40,944 nt of DNA from an uncultured Muribaculaceae bacterium (GCA_910587075.1 CAJUKE010000027.1:1-40944), one strand, 5' to 3'; shown: positions 1 through 8,739, numbered from the stretch's first letter. Numbers and translations: made by a program. The notes: generated by a model from the letters alone, not told the origin.

Positions 1-52
<52 letters not shown>

Positions 53-145
53 ATCTTTGTTTCTCGACGGGGATTTGGCCCCGGCTTGGCAATCGCGATG
101 CGGCTCTCAAGCCGCTCGTAGGAGGTTTCCCTCTCAATCGCGGTG

Positions 146-176
146 CAAAGTTAGGAAGTTTTTTTGAAACCGCCAA
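146..176 (-). promoter_or_regulatory. Promoter for tRNA-His transcript
   Basis: On the minus strand there is TTG (174-176), a 20-nt spacer and a perfect TAACTTTG -7 box (146-153), matching the sigma-ABfr consensus. Transcription would start near base 139 and run into tRNA-His. The leader between them (53-139) holds two GC-rich inverted repeats, CGGGG/CCCCG and GCGGCT/AGCCGC. Confidence 0.65.
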
Positions 177-209
177 ATATTGGCTCCACTTTTTTAACAC
201 AAAATTATT

Positions 210-239
210 TTGTTTATCTGCGGTTTTTGTCTAAATTTG
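210..239 (+). promoter_or_regulatory. Promoter of the agmatine operon
   Basis: TTG (210-212), a 19-nt spacer and TAAATTTG (232-239) fit the Bacteroidota housekeeping promoter. The predicted transcription start is near 246, which excludes in-frame start codons before it and supports translation of the first gene from 320. It diverges from the tRNA-His promoter. Confidence 0.65.
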
Positions 240-319
240 TTTTTGAAACGAGTCGGCTGACTTCGGGAGCCTCATTTCCCAACCCGGCGGAGGCCGACGC
301 CCACACTACCTTGAAATCT

Positions 320-553
320 ATGGATGAATTAATTGAATTGTTTCAGGACGTCATCATGCAAGCCGGATCAATCGATATGGCAGAGGCCGAATTCAAGAAA
401 ATGATCGGGGCTGACGACCAGCTTCGGGCGCGATACCGCGAGTGGTGCCACGAAGTGGGGAGCTCTGAGCGGAATGGCTTCCTGGACTACTGTGAAGAAT
501 ACATGGAGTCGCAGGACTCGATTTGGGAAACTCTTAACGACTACGACGAATGA
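320..553 (+). CDS. Small acidic conserved hypothetical protein (77 aa)
   Basis: I do not recognise a named family. The product is 77 aa, strongly acidic, probably all-helical and cytoplasmic (no signal or membrane segment), with two cysteines and several tryptophan and tyrosine residues in the second half. The open frame extends back to 164, but the predicted promoter at 210-239 lies inside that extension, and ATG 320 begins a plausible mature N-terminus (MDELIELF). Its TGA (551-553) overlaps the aguA ATG (550-552) in an ATGA junction, so it is likely translationally coupled to agmatine deiminase. A role as a small partner or regulator of that pathway is only inference. Confidence 0.7.
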   Translation: MDELIELFQDVIMQAGSIDMAEAEFKKMIGADDQLRARYREWCHEVGSSERNGFLDYCEEYMESQDSIWETLNDYDE

Positions 554-1617
554 CTTCACAACCCGACATACCATCAATGGCGGCCAAGCGCCCGCTCGCG
601 GCAGAGTGGGACCCGCGCTTCGACGCCGTTGTCATATCCTGGCCGCACGCCGAGACCGACTGGGCCGACATGCTTCCGGAGATCAACGAGTGCTACATAG
701 AGATGCTGCGCGCGTTCCTTGCCAACGGCGTGCGCACCGTCGTGCTTACCCCGGAGGGGGATCGCCTTCGCACAATGTTCCGCGGACTCCCGGCCGACCT
801 TCTCTCAGTGGTCGAGGTGCCAACCAACGACACCTGGGTGCGCGACTACGGGCCTCTCACCGCTTTCGATGAGTCAGGCAAGCCCGTGCTCGCCGACTTC
901 CAGTTTAACGGCTGGGGGCTGAAATTCGCCGCCGACCGCGACAACCAGGTCAACAGCCGGTTAAGCTCGGCGGGCGTGCTGCCTCGCGATATGGAGGACA
1001 ACCTCGACTTCGTGCTCGAAGGGGGCTCGGTTGAGTCGGACGGCCAAGGCACCATACTCACGACCACGAGATGCCTGTTGTCGCCCAACCGCAACAACGC
1101 GCGCTCCAAGGCCGAGGTCGAGGAGCAGCTCCGCGAGCGCCTCGGGGCTACCCGGGTGCTGTGGCTCGACCACGGGGCTCTCGAAGGTGACGACACCGAC
1201 AGCCACGTCGACACCCTGGCGCGCCTGGTCAACAGCGACACCATAGTATTCACCGAGTGCTCCGACCCGGCAGACCCTCATTTCGACGAGCTCGACAAGA
1301 TGAAGCGCCAGATTCTGGAGCTCCGCACGGCCGACGGCTCATCGTATAACGCCATAGGGCTCCCGCTCCCTGACCCGGAATATGACCCCGATGGCGAACG
1401 GCTTCCTGCCACATACGCCAATTTCCTCATTACGCCGAAAGCGGTGTTCCTCCCGACCTACGCGCAGCCCCGCAAGGACAAGCTCGCCGCCGATATGCTG
1501 TCGATGGTCTTCATAGACCGCCCCATAGTCCCGGTTGACTGCCGCGCGCTCATACGCCAGCACGGGTCGCTCCATTGCGCCACAATGCAAATACCATCAT
1601 CCGCCATCACATTATGA
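550..1617 (+). CDS. aguA: Agmatine deiminase (agmatine iminohydrolase)
   Basis: The product (355 aa) is a full-length member of the peptidylarginine-deiminase-like (PAD_porph) family. It converts agmatine to N-carbamoylputrescine and ammonia in the cytoplasm. Visible motifs are the substrate-binding TWVRDYGP (about 95-102), LEGGS (156-160), the catalytic His in DSHVD (H219) and the catalytic Cys near the C-terminus in LHCATMQ (C343). The start at 550 overlaps the stop of the 77-aa gene; a second Met ten codons in is possible. The stop (1615-1617) overlaps the aguB ATG, again as ATGA, so the first three genes form a tightly coupled unit. No arginine decarboxylase gene is in the window, so agmatine must come from another locus or from outside the cell. 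Confidence 0.95.
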   Translation: MTSQPDIPSMAAKRPLAAEWDPRFDAVVISWPHAETDWADMLPEINECYIEMLRAFLANGVRTVVLTPEGDRLRTMFRGLPADLLSVVEVPTNDTWVRDYGPLTAFDESGKPVLADFQFNGWGLKFAADRDNQVNSRLSSAGVLPRDMEDNLDFVLEGGSVESDGQGTILTTTRCLLSPNRNNARSKAEVEEQLRERLGATRVLWLDHGALEGDDTDSHVDTLARLVNSDTIVFTECSDPADPHFDELDKMKRQILELRTADGSSYNAIGLPLPDPEYDPDGERLPATYANFLITPKAVFLPTYAQPRKDKLAADMLSMVFIDRPIVPVDCRALIRQHGSLHCATMQIPSSAITL

Positions 1618-2501
1618 CAAAGATACTCCGAACCGCCCTCATACAGCAGTCAAACAGCGGTGACATCGCCGCGAACCGCGCCCGCACGGCCGACGCCATC
1701 AGGCATGCCGCCTCGCAGGGGGCCCGCCTGATAGTCAACCGCGAGCTCCACGACTCGCTGTATTTCTGCCAGACGGAAAATGTCGACCTCTGCTCCCTCG
1801 CTATCGACCTCGAAGGGGAGGGGGCCAAATTCTACTCCCGCCTCGCCGCCGAGACCGGCACCGTAATCGTATGCTCATTTTTTGAACGACGCGCGCCCGG
1901 ACTTTACCATAACACGGCTGTGGTTTATGACTCCGACGGCTCCGAGGCAGGGCGGTACCGCAAGATGCACATTCCCGACGACCCGGCCTACTACGAAAAA
2001 TTCTATTTCACGCCCGGCGATATGGGTTTCGAGCCGATCCAGACTTCGGTCGGCAAGCTCGGAGTGCTCGTGTGCTGGGACCAGTGGTACCCCGAGGGCG
2101 CCCGCCTTATGGCGCTCGCCGGGGCGGAACTGCTGATTTACCCCACAGCCATAGGATTCGAGAGCAGCGACACGCCCGAGGAGCAGGAGCGCCAGCGCGA
2201 GGCGTGGCTCACCGTGCAGAGGGGCCACGCCGTTGCCAACGGTCTGCCGGTCGTGACTGTCAACAGGGTGGGGCACGAGCCCGACCCCTCGGGTCAGACC
2301 AACGGAATATCTTTTTGGGGTTCGAGTTTCGCAGCCGGACCGCAGGGTGAATGGCTTTTCCGCGCCTCGCAGACCGAGGAGGAGGTCGGCATTGTCGACA
2401 TCGACCTCGAACGCTCCGAGAGCGTGCGCCGCTGGTGGCCCTTCCTCCGCGACCGCCGCATCGACGCCTACGGCGACCTTGTCAAGCGGTTCCGCGACTG
2501 A
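1614..2501 (+). CDS. aguB: N-carbamoylputrescine amidase
   Basis: The product (295 aa from ATG 1614) is a nitrilase-superfamily carbon-nitrogen hydrolase that cleaves N-carbamoylputrescine to putrescine, CO2 and ammonia. The Glu-Lys-Cys triad is visible: E44 in RELHDS, K117 in RYRKMHIPDD and C154 in VLVCWDQWYPE. The segment DSLYFCQTEN after E44 is typical of the plant/bacterial AguB subgroup. An upstream in-frame ATG exists at 1575, but it lies inside aguA; ATG 1614 overlaps the aguA stop and starts a normal N-terminus (MTKILRTALIQQ). With aguA it makes the two-step agmatine-to-putrescine route. Confidence 0.94.
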   Translation: MTKILRTALIQQSNSGDIAANRARTADAIRHAASQGARLIVNRELHDSLYFCQTENVDLCSLAIDLEGEGAKFYSRLAAETGTVIVCSFFERRAPGLYHNTAVVYDSDGSEAGRYRKMHIPDDPAYYEKFYFTPGDMGFEPIQTSVGKLGVLVCWDQWYPEGARLMALAGAELLIYPTAIGFESSDTPEEQERQREAWLTVQRGHAVANGLPVVTVNRVGHEPDPSGQTNGISFWGSSFAAGPQGEWLFRASQTEEEVGIVDIDLERSESVRRWWPFLRDRRIDAYGDLVKRFRD

Positions 2502-2543
2502 CCCCGACACTTGCCCTTTCCCCATAACCTTAAACCCAACGTT

Positions 2544-4121
2544 ATGCCATTCAGTCTTCCCGCTTCAGCATCCGGCCAGCCGGTAGCCCTTCCCGACACT
2601 TTGCGGTGCCTCACCGTGATAGGCGCCAATGGTTCCGGCAAGTCACGATTCACCGACGCCATCGCCGCGATGCGTCAGCCGGAAGACGTGTTCCGTCTTT
2701 CCGCCCTGGAGGCCATTTATGGCGCCGGGGCGCGGGCTGAGACATCCCGCGAGGCGGTCGGCGCCCTGTTCGCAAAGCGCTCGGCCTCCCCCTCGTTTCT
2801 CCACAACAACCCGTCAAACGGTTTTGAGAAACTGCTCGCGCTGCTGCTCAACGAGGAGATCGCCAACCTCGTCGAGTTCAAAATGGCCGCGCTCGACGCC
2901 CCGGCATCAGTCACAGCACCTCCGAGCCGCACGAAACTCGACAAGGTGCTGAAACTATGGCGGGAGATTTTCCCCGACAACCAGGTTCTGCGCCAGGGAG
3001 GACGGCTGATGTTTACCCGCGAGGACACCGACGACACATATTCGCAACTGCGCCTGTCGGACGGCGAGAAAACCGTACTCTACTATCTCGGCGCCGTGCT
3101 TTACGCGCCCGACCGGGGATACGTCTTCGTGGACGCGCCGGAAATGTTCCTGCACCCCTCTGTTCTGAAACGCGTGTGGGATATGGTTGAGGAGCTCCGC
3201 CCCGACTGCCGATTCATCTACACCACCCACGACCTCGATTTCCCCGGCTCACGAACCAACAACGCCACCATATGGGTCAAGGGGTGCAAAGCCGCCGAAA
3301 ACCGATGGGACTACGAGCTGCTGCCGCGCGACGCGGGTATATCGGAAGAAATCTATATGGCGATCATCGGCTCGCGCAAGCCGGTGCTGTTTATCGAGGG
3401 TGACACCATACACTCGATTGACGCCAAACTATACCCGCTCGTATTCAAGGACTTCACGGTGAAGCCGCTGGGCAGTTGCGACAAAGTGATCGAGGCCACG
3501 AGGGCGTTCAACGACCTCCGCGGATTCCACCACCTGGAAAGCCGGGGCATAGTGGACCGCGACCGCCGCGACGACCACGAGGTCGAATACCTCCGCGGCA
3601 AGCGCGTTTTCGTGCCGGAGGTCGCCGAGGTGGAAAACATACTGATGCTTGAGGAGGTGGTGAAGGCCGTTGCCTCTCACTGCGGCAAAAACGAATCGAA
3701 GGTATTCGAAAGCGTCAAACGCTCCATCATAGGCCAGTTCCGCAAGGACCTGCACCAGCAGGCGATGCAGCATACCCGCCACCGCGTGAAGCGTATGATG
3801 GAATACCGCACCGACGGCAAATTCTCCAACATCAACGCTTTCGAGGAGCACCTTCACTCGCTGGTGCGCGAGGTAAACGCCCGGGGGCTCTACGAGCGGC
3901 TCTGCCGCGAATTCTCAATCGCGGCGCAAACCGGCGACTACGCGGCGGTGCTGAAAGTCTACAACCAGAAATCAATGGTACCAGGCTCGAACGTTGCCAA
4001 CCTGTGCGGCCTCAATGGCTCGAAGAGGGCATACATCGACACCATCCTGGCAATTCTACGCTCAAACACGGCGCAGGCCGAGCGCATCCGCCTGGCCATA
4101 ACCAGTTGCTTCGGCCTCTGA
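2544..4121 (+). CDS. ABC-type ATPase fused to DUF4435 (TOPRIM-like) domain, PARIS/OLD-like
   Basis: The product is 525 aa. The N-terminal half is an AAA/ABC-type ATPase: Walker A GANGSGKS (27-34), signature LSDGEK (171-176), Walker B YVFVDAPE (193-200, Glu200) and a switch His in TTHD (H229). From about 280 a DUF4435-like segment begins: LFIEGD (E285) and VDRDR (D338, D340) are arranged like the acidic E...DxD residues of TOPRIM nucleases. The same pair of domains occurs as AriA plus AriB in the PARIS anti-phage system and, more distantly, in OLD nucleases; here both are in one short chain. ATG 2544 is preferred over an in-frame ATG at 2511 because it starts a regular N-terminus. It lies 42 bases behind aguB on the same strand with similar base composition, so it may be read from the same transcript. 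The stop is one base from the convergent nrdG stop. A housekeeping DNA-repair role is an alternative to defence. Confidence 0.8.
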   Translation: MPFSLPASASGQPVALPDTLRCLTVIGANGSGKSRFTDAIAAMRQPEDVFRLSALEAIYGAGARAETSREAVGALFAKRSASPSFLHNNPSNGFEKLLALLLNEEIANLVEFKMAALDAPASVTAPPSRTKLDKVLKLWREIFPDNQVLRQGGRLMFTREDTDDTYSQLRLSDGEKTVLYYLGAVLYAPDRGYVFVDAPEMFLHPSVLKRVWDMVEELRPDCRFIYTTHDLDFPGSRTNNATIWVKGCKAAENRWDYELLPRDAGISEEIYMAIIGSRKPVLFIEGDTIHSIDAKLYPLVFKDFTVKPLGSCDKVIEATRAFNDLRGFHHLESRGIVDRDRRDDHEVEYLRGKRVFVPEVAEVENILMLEEVVKAVASHCGKNESKVFESVKRSIIGQFRKDLHQQAMQHTRHRVKRMMEYRTDGKFSNINAFEEHLHSLVREVNARGLYERLCREFSIAAQTGDYAAVLKVYNQKSMVPGSNVANLCGLNGSKRAYIDTILAILRSNTAQAERIRLAITSCFGL

Positions 4122-4122
4122 C

Positions 4123-4584
4123 TCAGCCCTGCCAGGGTTCGCCGGAGGGAGCGAGCAGTATGCGCTGGTTCGAGGAGCCGCGGAATCGGAGTTCCGTGTC
4201 GCGCAGCGCCATAACGAACGGCCCGTCGACAACCGCGTCAACGACATCGAGAATCGGTCGCAACCTCTCCGATGCGGCTATTCTTTCGAACGTGTATCCA
4301 GTGTAAAGCCATATATTATAGCCTCTGCGCCTGATTTCAGAGGCGAGGGGGATGAGTGCCTTCACCTGGTAGAGCGGATCGCCCCCCGAAAACGTCACAT
4401 TGAACCCATTATCTTCAATAACGTCGAGAATTTCCTCCGCCGTCATTTCCCGGCCCCCGTCGGGCGCCCATGACTGCGGATTGTGGCACCCTTCGCAATG
4501 ATGCTCGCATCCGGCGAAATATATGGTCGTACGAAGCCCCGGCCCGTCGACCGACGTGCCTGAGATAATGTCGAGTACTCTCAT
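4123..4584 (-). CDS. nrdG: Anaerobic ribonucleotide reductase activating protein
   Basis: The product (153 aa) is a radical-SAM activase that places the glycyl radical on NrdD. The [4Fe-4S] motif CxxxCxxC is visible as C26, C30 and C33 (GCEHHCEGCHNPQSW), followed by the SAM-binding segment NVTFSGGDPLYQ. Length is normal for NrdG. The gene starts 15 bases after nrdD on the minus strand and must be co-transcribed with it. Its stop is separated from the convergent ATPase gene by a single base, so no dedicated terminator lies between them. Confidence 0.95.
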   Translation of the reverse strand: MRVLDIISGTSVDGPGLRTTIYFAGCEHHCEGCHNPQSWAPDGGREMTAEEILDVIEDNGFNVTFSGGDPLYQVKALIPLASEIRRRGYNIWLYTGYTFERIAASERLRPILDVVDAVVDGPFVMALRDTELRFRGSSNQRILLAPSGEPWQG

Positions 4585-4599
4585 CGTATTCGCTTACTC

Positions 4600-6807
4600 T
4601 TACTTGTGAACAACGCGGTCCGACAGTTCGGCCAGCTTGGCGGAGTTCCAGCGGTCGGTGGTGCCCACCAGGTAGCCGGTGATGCGCTGGAGCTTGTCGA
4701 TATGCTTGCTGCCGCACTTGGGGCAAACTTCGAGCCCGTCCTGTGCGTCCTCGTAGCCGCAGTCCATGCAGCGATTGCGGTTGTGGTTTACGGAGCAATA
4801 ACCGATGTTGTGCTTGTCCATCAGATTCACGATGTCGGAGATGGCATCGGGATTATGGGTGGCGTCGCCGTCGATCTCCACATAGAAGATATGTCCGCCG
4901 CGGGTGAGTTCGTGATATGGACCCTCCACGCGCGCCTTGTGACGGGGTGAGCAGTGGTAATAAACGGGGACGTGGTTCGAGTTGGTGTAGTAAGCCTTGT
5001 CGGTCACTCCCGGAATCACACCGAACGAACGGCGGTCCTTGGCGGTGAACTTGCCGGAAAGACCCTCGGCCGGAGTCGCGAGCACGGAGAAATTGTGGTT
5101 GTATCGCTCGCAGAACTCATTGACACGCGAACGCATATGGCTCACGATGCGGAGGCCGAGCTTCTGCGATTCCTCCGATTCGCCGTGGTGCTTGCCGGTG
5201 AGCGCCACCAATGCCTCGGCAAGGCCGATGAATCCGATGCCGAGCGTGCCCTGGTTCATAACCTCCTCGATGGTGTCGGTCGGGGCGAGCTTCTCGGCGC
5301 CGTTCCACAGGCGCGACATAAGCAGGGGGAACTGCTTGGCATATGCCGTCTTTTGGAAATCAAAACGGTCGCAGAGCTGGCGCGCGGTCACTTCGAGCAT
5401 CTCATCGAGCTTGCTGAAGAAGCGCGCTATACGCTCCTCGTGGTTCTGGATTGCCATACACTCGATAGCGATGCGCACGATGTTGATCGTGGAGAAGCTC
5501 AGATTGCCGCGGCCAACGGATGTTTTCTCGCCGTAGCGGTTCTCAAACACACGGGTGCGGCAACCCATCGTGGCTATCTCGTAGAGGTAGCGCTTGGGGT
5601 CGGCGGCGTCCCACTTCTCATGCTGGTTGAACGAGGCGTCTAGATTCACGAAATTGGGGAAGAATCTGCGGGCGGTAACCTTGCAGGCGAGCCTGTACAG
5701 GTCATAGTTGCGGTCCGACGGCTCATAGTTCACCCCGCGCTTCTTCTTCCAGATCTGTATGGGGAAAATGGCGGTAGCTCCGTTGCCCACACCCTCATAG
5801 GTCGAAGTGAGGAGCTCGCGAATCACGCAGCGGCCCTCGGCCGAGGTGTCGGTGCCATAGTTTATCGAGCTGAACACCACCTGGTTGCCGCCGCGGGAGT
5901 GTATCGTGTTCATATTGTGGATGAACGCCTCCATCGACTGGTGAACGCGGCTCACGGTCGTGTTAATCGCGTGCTGCAGGGCGCGCTCTTTTCCCTTAAG
6001 GCCGTCGAGCGGACGGCTCACGAAGTCATCGACCTCGATATTGTAGAGGTCGGCGAGATCCTCGCCGGTCATCTGCTCCACCTTCTTAACCTCCTCGATG
6101 AACGATGAGCGCACGAACGGGGCGAGATAGAAGTCAAAAGCCGGGATGGCCTGGCCACCGTGCATCTCGTTCTGGGCGGTTTCGAGCGATATGCAGGCTA
6201 TCACCGAGGCGGTCTCGATGCGTTTCGCGGGGCGCGACTCGCCGTGACCGGCAATGAAGCCATGCTCAAGAATATTGTCGAGCGGATGCTGCACGCAGGT
6301 GAGACTCTTGGTGGGGTAGTAGTCCTTGTCGTGGATATGGAGGTAGCCGTTGCGCACCGCGTCGCGGGCCTCGGGGGTCAGCAGGTAGTCGTCGACAAAC
6401 GGCTTGGTGGTTTCCGAAGCGAACTTCATCATCATACCGGCGGGGGAGTCGGTATTCATATTTGCGTTTTCGCGGGTGATGTCGTTGTTCTTCGCCTCGA
6501 TGATTTCGAGGAATATGTCGCGCGTCTTCGCGCGGCGGGCTATGGAGCGCTGGTCGCGGTAGGCGATATACTTCTTCGCCACCTCCTTGCGGGGCGACTT
6601 CATCAGTTCGAGCTCCACGCGGTCCTGGATCGCCTCGACAGTCATCTGCTCCTGGCCGGCCACTCCGATTCTGTCAGAAATTTTCTGAATAAGCGCCTCA
6701 TCCTCGCCGAGGGGGGTCTGAAGCATGGCTTTGCGAATCGCAGCCTTTATTTTTTCTTCGTTATAGCCGACAACGCGTCCGTCGCGTTTGATCACAGTCT
6801 GTATCAT
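4600..6807 (-). CDS. nrdD: Anaerobic ribonucleoside-triphosphate reductase
   Basis: The product (735 aa) is class III ribonucleotide reductase, making deoxynucleotides under anoxia. The N-terminal 90 residues form an ATP-cone (IKRDGRVVGYNEEKI...), the regulatory nucleotide site. The C-terminus carries the zinc site CMDC...CPKC followed by RITGYLVG, where Gly711 is the expected glycyl-radical residue. The start at 6807 is chosen because the ATP-cone begins there with MIQTVIKRDG; the open frame continues 24 codons upstream, but through the promoter. A promoter (6834-6864) lies just upstream, and a duplicated AT-rich motif lies beyond it at 6893-6978. Confidence 0.96.
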   Translation of the reverse strand: MIQTVIKRDGRVVGYNEEKIKAAIRKAMLQTPLGEDEALIQKISDRIGVAGQEQMTVEAIQDRVELELMKSPRKEVAKKYIAYRDQRSIARRAKTRDIFLEIIEAKNNDITRENANMNTDSPAGMMMKFASETTKPFVDDYLLTPEARDAVRNGYLHIHDKDYYPTKSLTCVQHPLDNILEHGFIAGHGESRPAKRIETASVIACISLETAQNEMHGGQAIPAFDFYLAPFVRSSFIEEVKKVEQMTGEDLADLYNIEVDDFVSRPLDGLKGKERALQHAINTTVSRVHQSMEAFIHNMNTIHSRGGNQVVFSSINYGTDTSAEGRCVIRELLTSTYEGVGNGATAIFPIQIWKKKRGVNYEPSDRNYDLYRLACKVTARRFFPNFVNLDASFNQHEKWDAADPKRYLYEIATMGCRTRVFENRYGEKTSVGRGNLSFSTINIVRIAIECMAIQNHEERIARFFSKLDEMLEVTARQLCDRFDFQKTAYAKQFPLLMSRLWNGAEKLAPTDTIEEVMNQGTLGIGFIGLAEALVALTGKHHGESEESQKLGLRIVSHMRSRVNEFCERYNHNFSVLATPAEGLSGKFTAKDRRSFGVIPGVTDKAYYTNSNHVPVYYHCSPRHKARVEGPYHELTRGGHIFYVEIDGDATHNPDAISDIVNLMDKHNIGYCSVNHNRNRCMDCGYEDAQDGLEVCPKCGSKHIDKLQRITGYLVGTTDRWNSAKLAELSDRVVHK

Positions 6808-6833
6808 TGTAGGGGTGTTAGATTTTTCTGGCG

Positions 6834-6864
6834 CAAAGTTACCGCTATTAATCGTAGCGCGCAA
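6834..6864 (-). promoter_or_regulatory. Promoter of nrdDG
   Basis: Minus strand: TTG (6862-6864), a 20-nt spacer and perfect TAACTTTG (6834-6841). The transcript would start near 6827, giving a 5' leader of about 20 nt before the nrdD ATG at 6807. This also shows that the upstream extension of the nrdD frame to 6879 is not translated. Confidence 0.75.
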
Positions 6865-6892
6865 CTTTTCCGGCGCCAAAAATTTCTTAAAA

Positions 6893-6978
6893 TTTCACTT
6901 TTGGAAAACTTTGGAGGTTTGCCAAAATACCTACAACTCTATTTACCAATGTTTTAACTTTTCATTTTGGAAAACTTT
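6893..6978. repeat. Duplicated TTTTGGAAAACTTT motif upstream of nrdD
   Basis: The 14-mer TTTTGGAAAACTTT occurs twice in the same orientation, at 6899-6912 and 6965-6978, 66 bases apart. Both copies are preceded by TTTCA(C). The first copy is also the left arm of an imperfect palindrome (6899-6927): TTTTGG-a-AAAC, loop, GTTT-g-CCAAAA. The copies lie roughly 30 and 95 bases upstream of the nrdD -33 element, suitable for a regulator of anaerobic nucleotide reduction. The palindrome could alternatively serve as a weak terminator for the upstream eptA-like gene. Confidence 0.55.
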
Positions 6979-7006
6979 TCTACCTCGACAATGAATGGCA
7001 GTGTGA

Positions 7007-8692
7007 TTATTTCGCCAAGTAGGGCTTAAGAAGTCGCATATCGGCTTCTCGAACGCCTGAGTTCTCCATCAACAACGCCTGGTTCAAATCGTTAAGGTAA
7101 ACAGCCGGGGTAGGGGCGTAGGCCCGGTCGACCAGCGAGGCGCTTCGGGTGATGTACGGCGACACGATTCCTGCAGCCTGGAGCATCGACGGGAAAAGGG
7201 ATTTCTGCGGCGACACCCTCCGCCCGCGGTTACGTTCAAGCGCCTGTTTGAACCGCGGCTCGGACCGCAGCAGCGAATCCGAAAGCCAGCAAAGCGAGGC
7301 AACCCTCAACTGGTAGTATGTTGGATTGGGCGACGCGTGGAGGAATCTCCCGCGGCTGTCGTCGAAAATATCCTCGCCGTGGTCGGCGCTATAGAACATC
7401 GCCGATTTGCAGCCAAGGCTGTCGAGCATATTTATAACCTCGCAGAGCACGCTGTCGGTGTAAAGGACCGTGTTGTCAAACGCGTTGATGAGTTTGGGCC
7501 GCTCGTCGGCGGAAGCGTCAATGAAATCGTCGGGAAGGAAATGGGCCCGGCCTTCGGGATAGCGGTCGCGATACTGGAAGTGCGAGCCGTAAGTGTGGAG
7601 CACAACGAACTTTTTCCGGTATGTCGTGTCGGCCAGCTCCTCCCTTAGGAGCGGCAGCAGTTCCTCATCAAGGCGCGCCACGCCCCCCTGGGCCGCAAGG
7701 TACTCTGTGCGGTCGGCCTCCTCACCGAAAAACTGGGTGTACGACCCGTTGGGCGGCTGGTTCGAAAAAAACGCCGTGCGGTAACCCGCCTCCCTGAAAG
7801 CGCTCGTGATACTTTTGGTGCGGGGAAGCTCGTTGAAGTTCTCAGCCGAAAGATGGCTGAGCAGCATCGGCACGCTCTTATGCGTGGTGTTGGACTCCGT
7901 TATGGCATAGGGGAAGAACGTAAGGTTGGCCACTATAGACAACCTCGGGTTGGTCGGACGGTCGTATCCCCCGAGCTGCCAGTTGAGCGCGCGCGATGTC
8001 TCGCCAACCACCATCACATACACCTCGGGCTCGTCGGCCGGACGCCTTGACTTCGCCCGGTACGAAAACGAAACTGACGTTTCGGGATATGCCTTCGCCT
8101 CCGCAGCCCTGTTGAACGCCTCAACCATATTTGACACGGCGTTGACCGGGAATGTCTCATGCTCGAAGCTGTATCGGTGGCAGAAACCGTAAGCCAGCGC
8201 CACAAACACCGCCCCTACCGCTGCGATGCCGATGCCTAAGCGGCGGCACAGCCTCGCGTTGCCCGCTGAGAGCGCGGCATCGCGGCATACGGCCAACACG
8301 CCCCACACGATGGCCGTGAGGTAGATGAACACCACCAGGGCCATGGCGCCGAGCAGACTCGCGAGCAGCTCGGAAGCTTCGGAATAGCTGGTGGTAAGAA
8401 CGTTAAGAAACATATCCACCGCTATCACCGACTCTCCGTAAAGATTCAGAAGCACCACCTCGAAGGCGGCAAAGAACATAAACGGAATCATCAGAAGCGC
8501 CGTGCGCCCCGTATTCCGGCTAAGTCCGAAGAGGAACAGGTAGACGCCGAGCGGGATGGCGATGTTGGCCGCCTTACCCCACCCGCACCCCTGCTCCGTG
8601 ACGCAGAGCACCGCATTGGGTATCATCAGGCCCACCACGACCCACAGGAGGAGCCACGGAGCCGAACGGTATATCGTATTCTTGAATCGCAT
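7007..8692 (-). CDS. Phosphoethanolamine transferase, EptA/sulfatase family
   Basis: The product (561 aa) has about five N-terminal membrane helices (roughly 12-175) and a periplasmic alkaline-phosphatase-fold domain. Visible catalytic features are the metal-binding Glu in VVGETSR (E231), the nucleophile Thr in ESNTTHKSVPMLL (T269/T270), LHTYGSH, and the metal site SADHGED. Enzymes of this family move phosphoethanolamine from phosphatidylethanolamine to lipid A or other surface glycans. The start at 8692 (MRFKNTIYRS) is chosen over an in-frame start at 8743, which would overlap the preceding gene. It lies 47 bases behind the Omp85-like gene and is probably co-transcribed with it. The exact acceptor cannot be told from the sequence. 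Confidence 0.88.
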   Translation of the reverse strand: MRFKNTIYRSAPWLLLWVVVGLMIPNAVLCVTEQGCGWGKAANIAIPLGVYLFLFGLSRNTGRTALLMIPFMFFAAFEVVLLNLYGESVIAVDMFLNVLTTSYSEASELLASLLGAMALVVFIYLTAIVWGVLAVCRDAALSAGNARLCRRLGIGIAAVGAVFVALAYGFCHRYSFEHETFPVNAVSNMVEAFNRAAEAKAYPETSVSFSYRAKSRRPADEPEVYVMVVGETSRALNWQLGGYDRPTNPRLSIVANLTFFPYAITESNTTHKSVPMLLSHLSAENFNELPRTKSITSAFREAGYRTAFFSNQPPNGSYTQFFGEEADRTEYLAAQGGVARLDEELLPLLREELADTTYRKKFVVLHTYGSHFQYRDRYPEGRAHFLPDDFIDASADERPKLINAFDNTVLYTDSVLCEVINMLDSLGCKSAMFYSADHGEDIFDDSRGRFLHASPNPTYYQLRVASLCWLSDSLLRSEPRFKQALERNRGRRVSPQKSLFPSMLQAAGIVSPYITRSASLVDRAYAPTPAVYLNDLNQALLMENSGVREADMRLLKPYLAK

Positions 8693-8739
8693 AATCTGTA
8701 ATGAATGGTTTCCTATTATAATATGTGTGACGGCGCCGT

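Noticed and set aside
164..319. Upstream extension of the 77-aa protein to a start at 164
   Set aside because: A well-formed promoter (210-239) lies within it, and the translated extension has no conserved character.
6893..6978. NrdR boxes upstream of nrdD
   Set aside because: The repeated motif does not resemble the NrdR consensus as I know it, so I report it only as an unidentified repeat.
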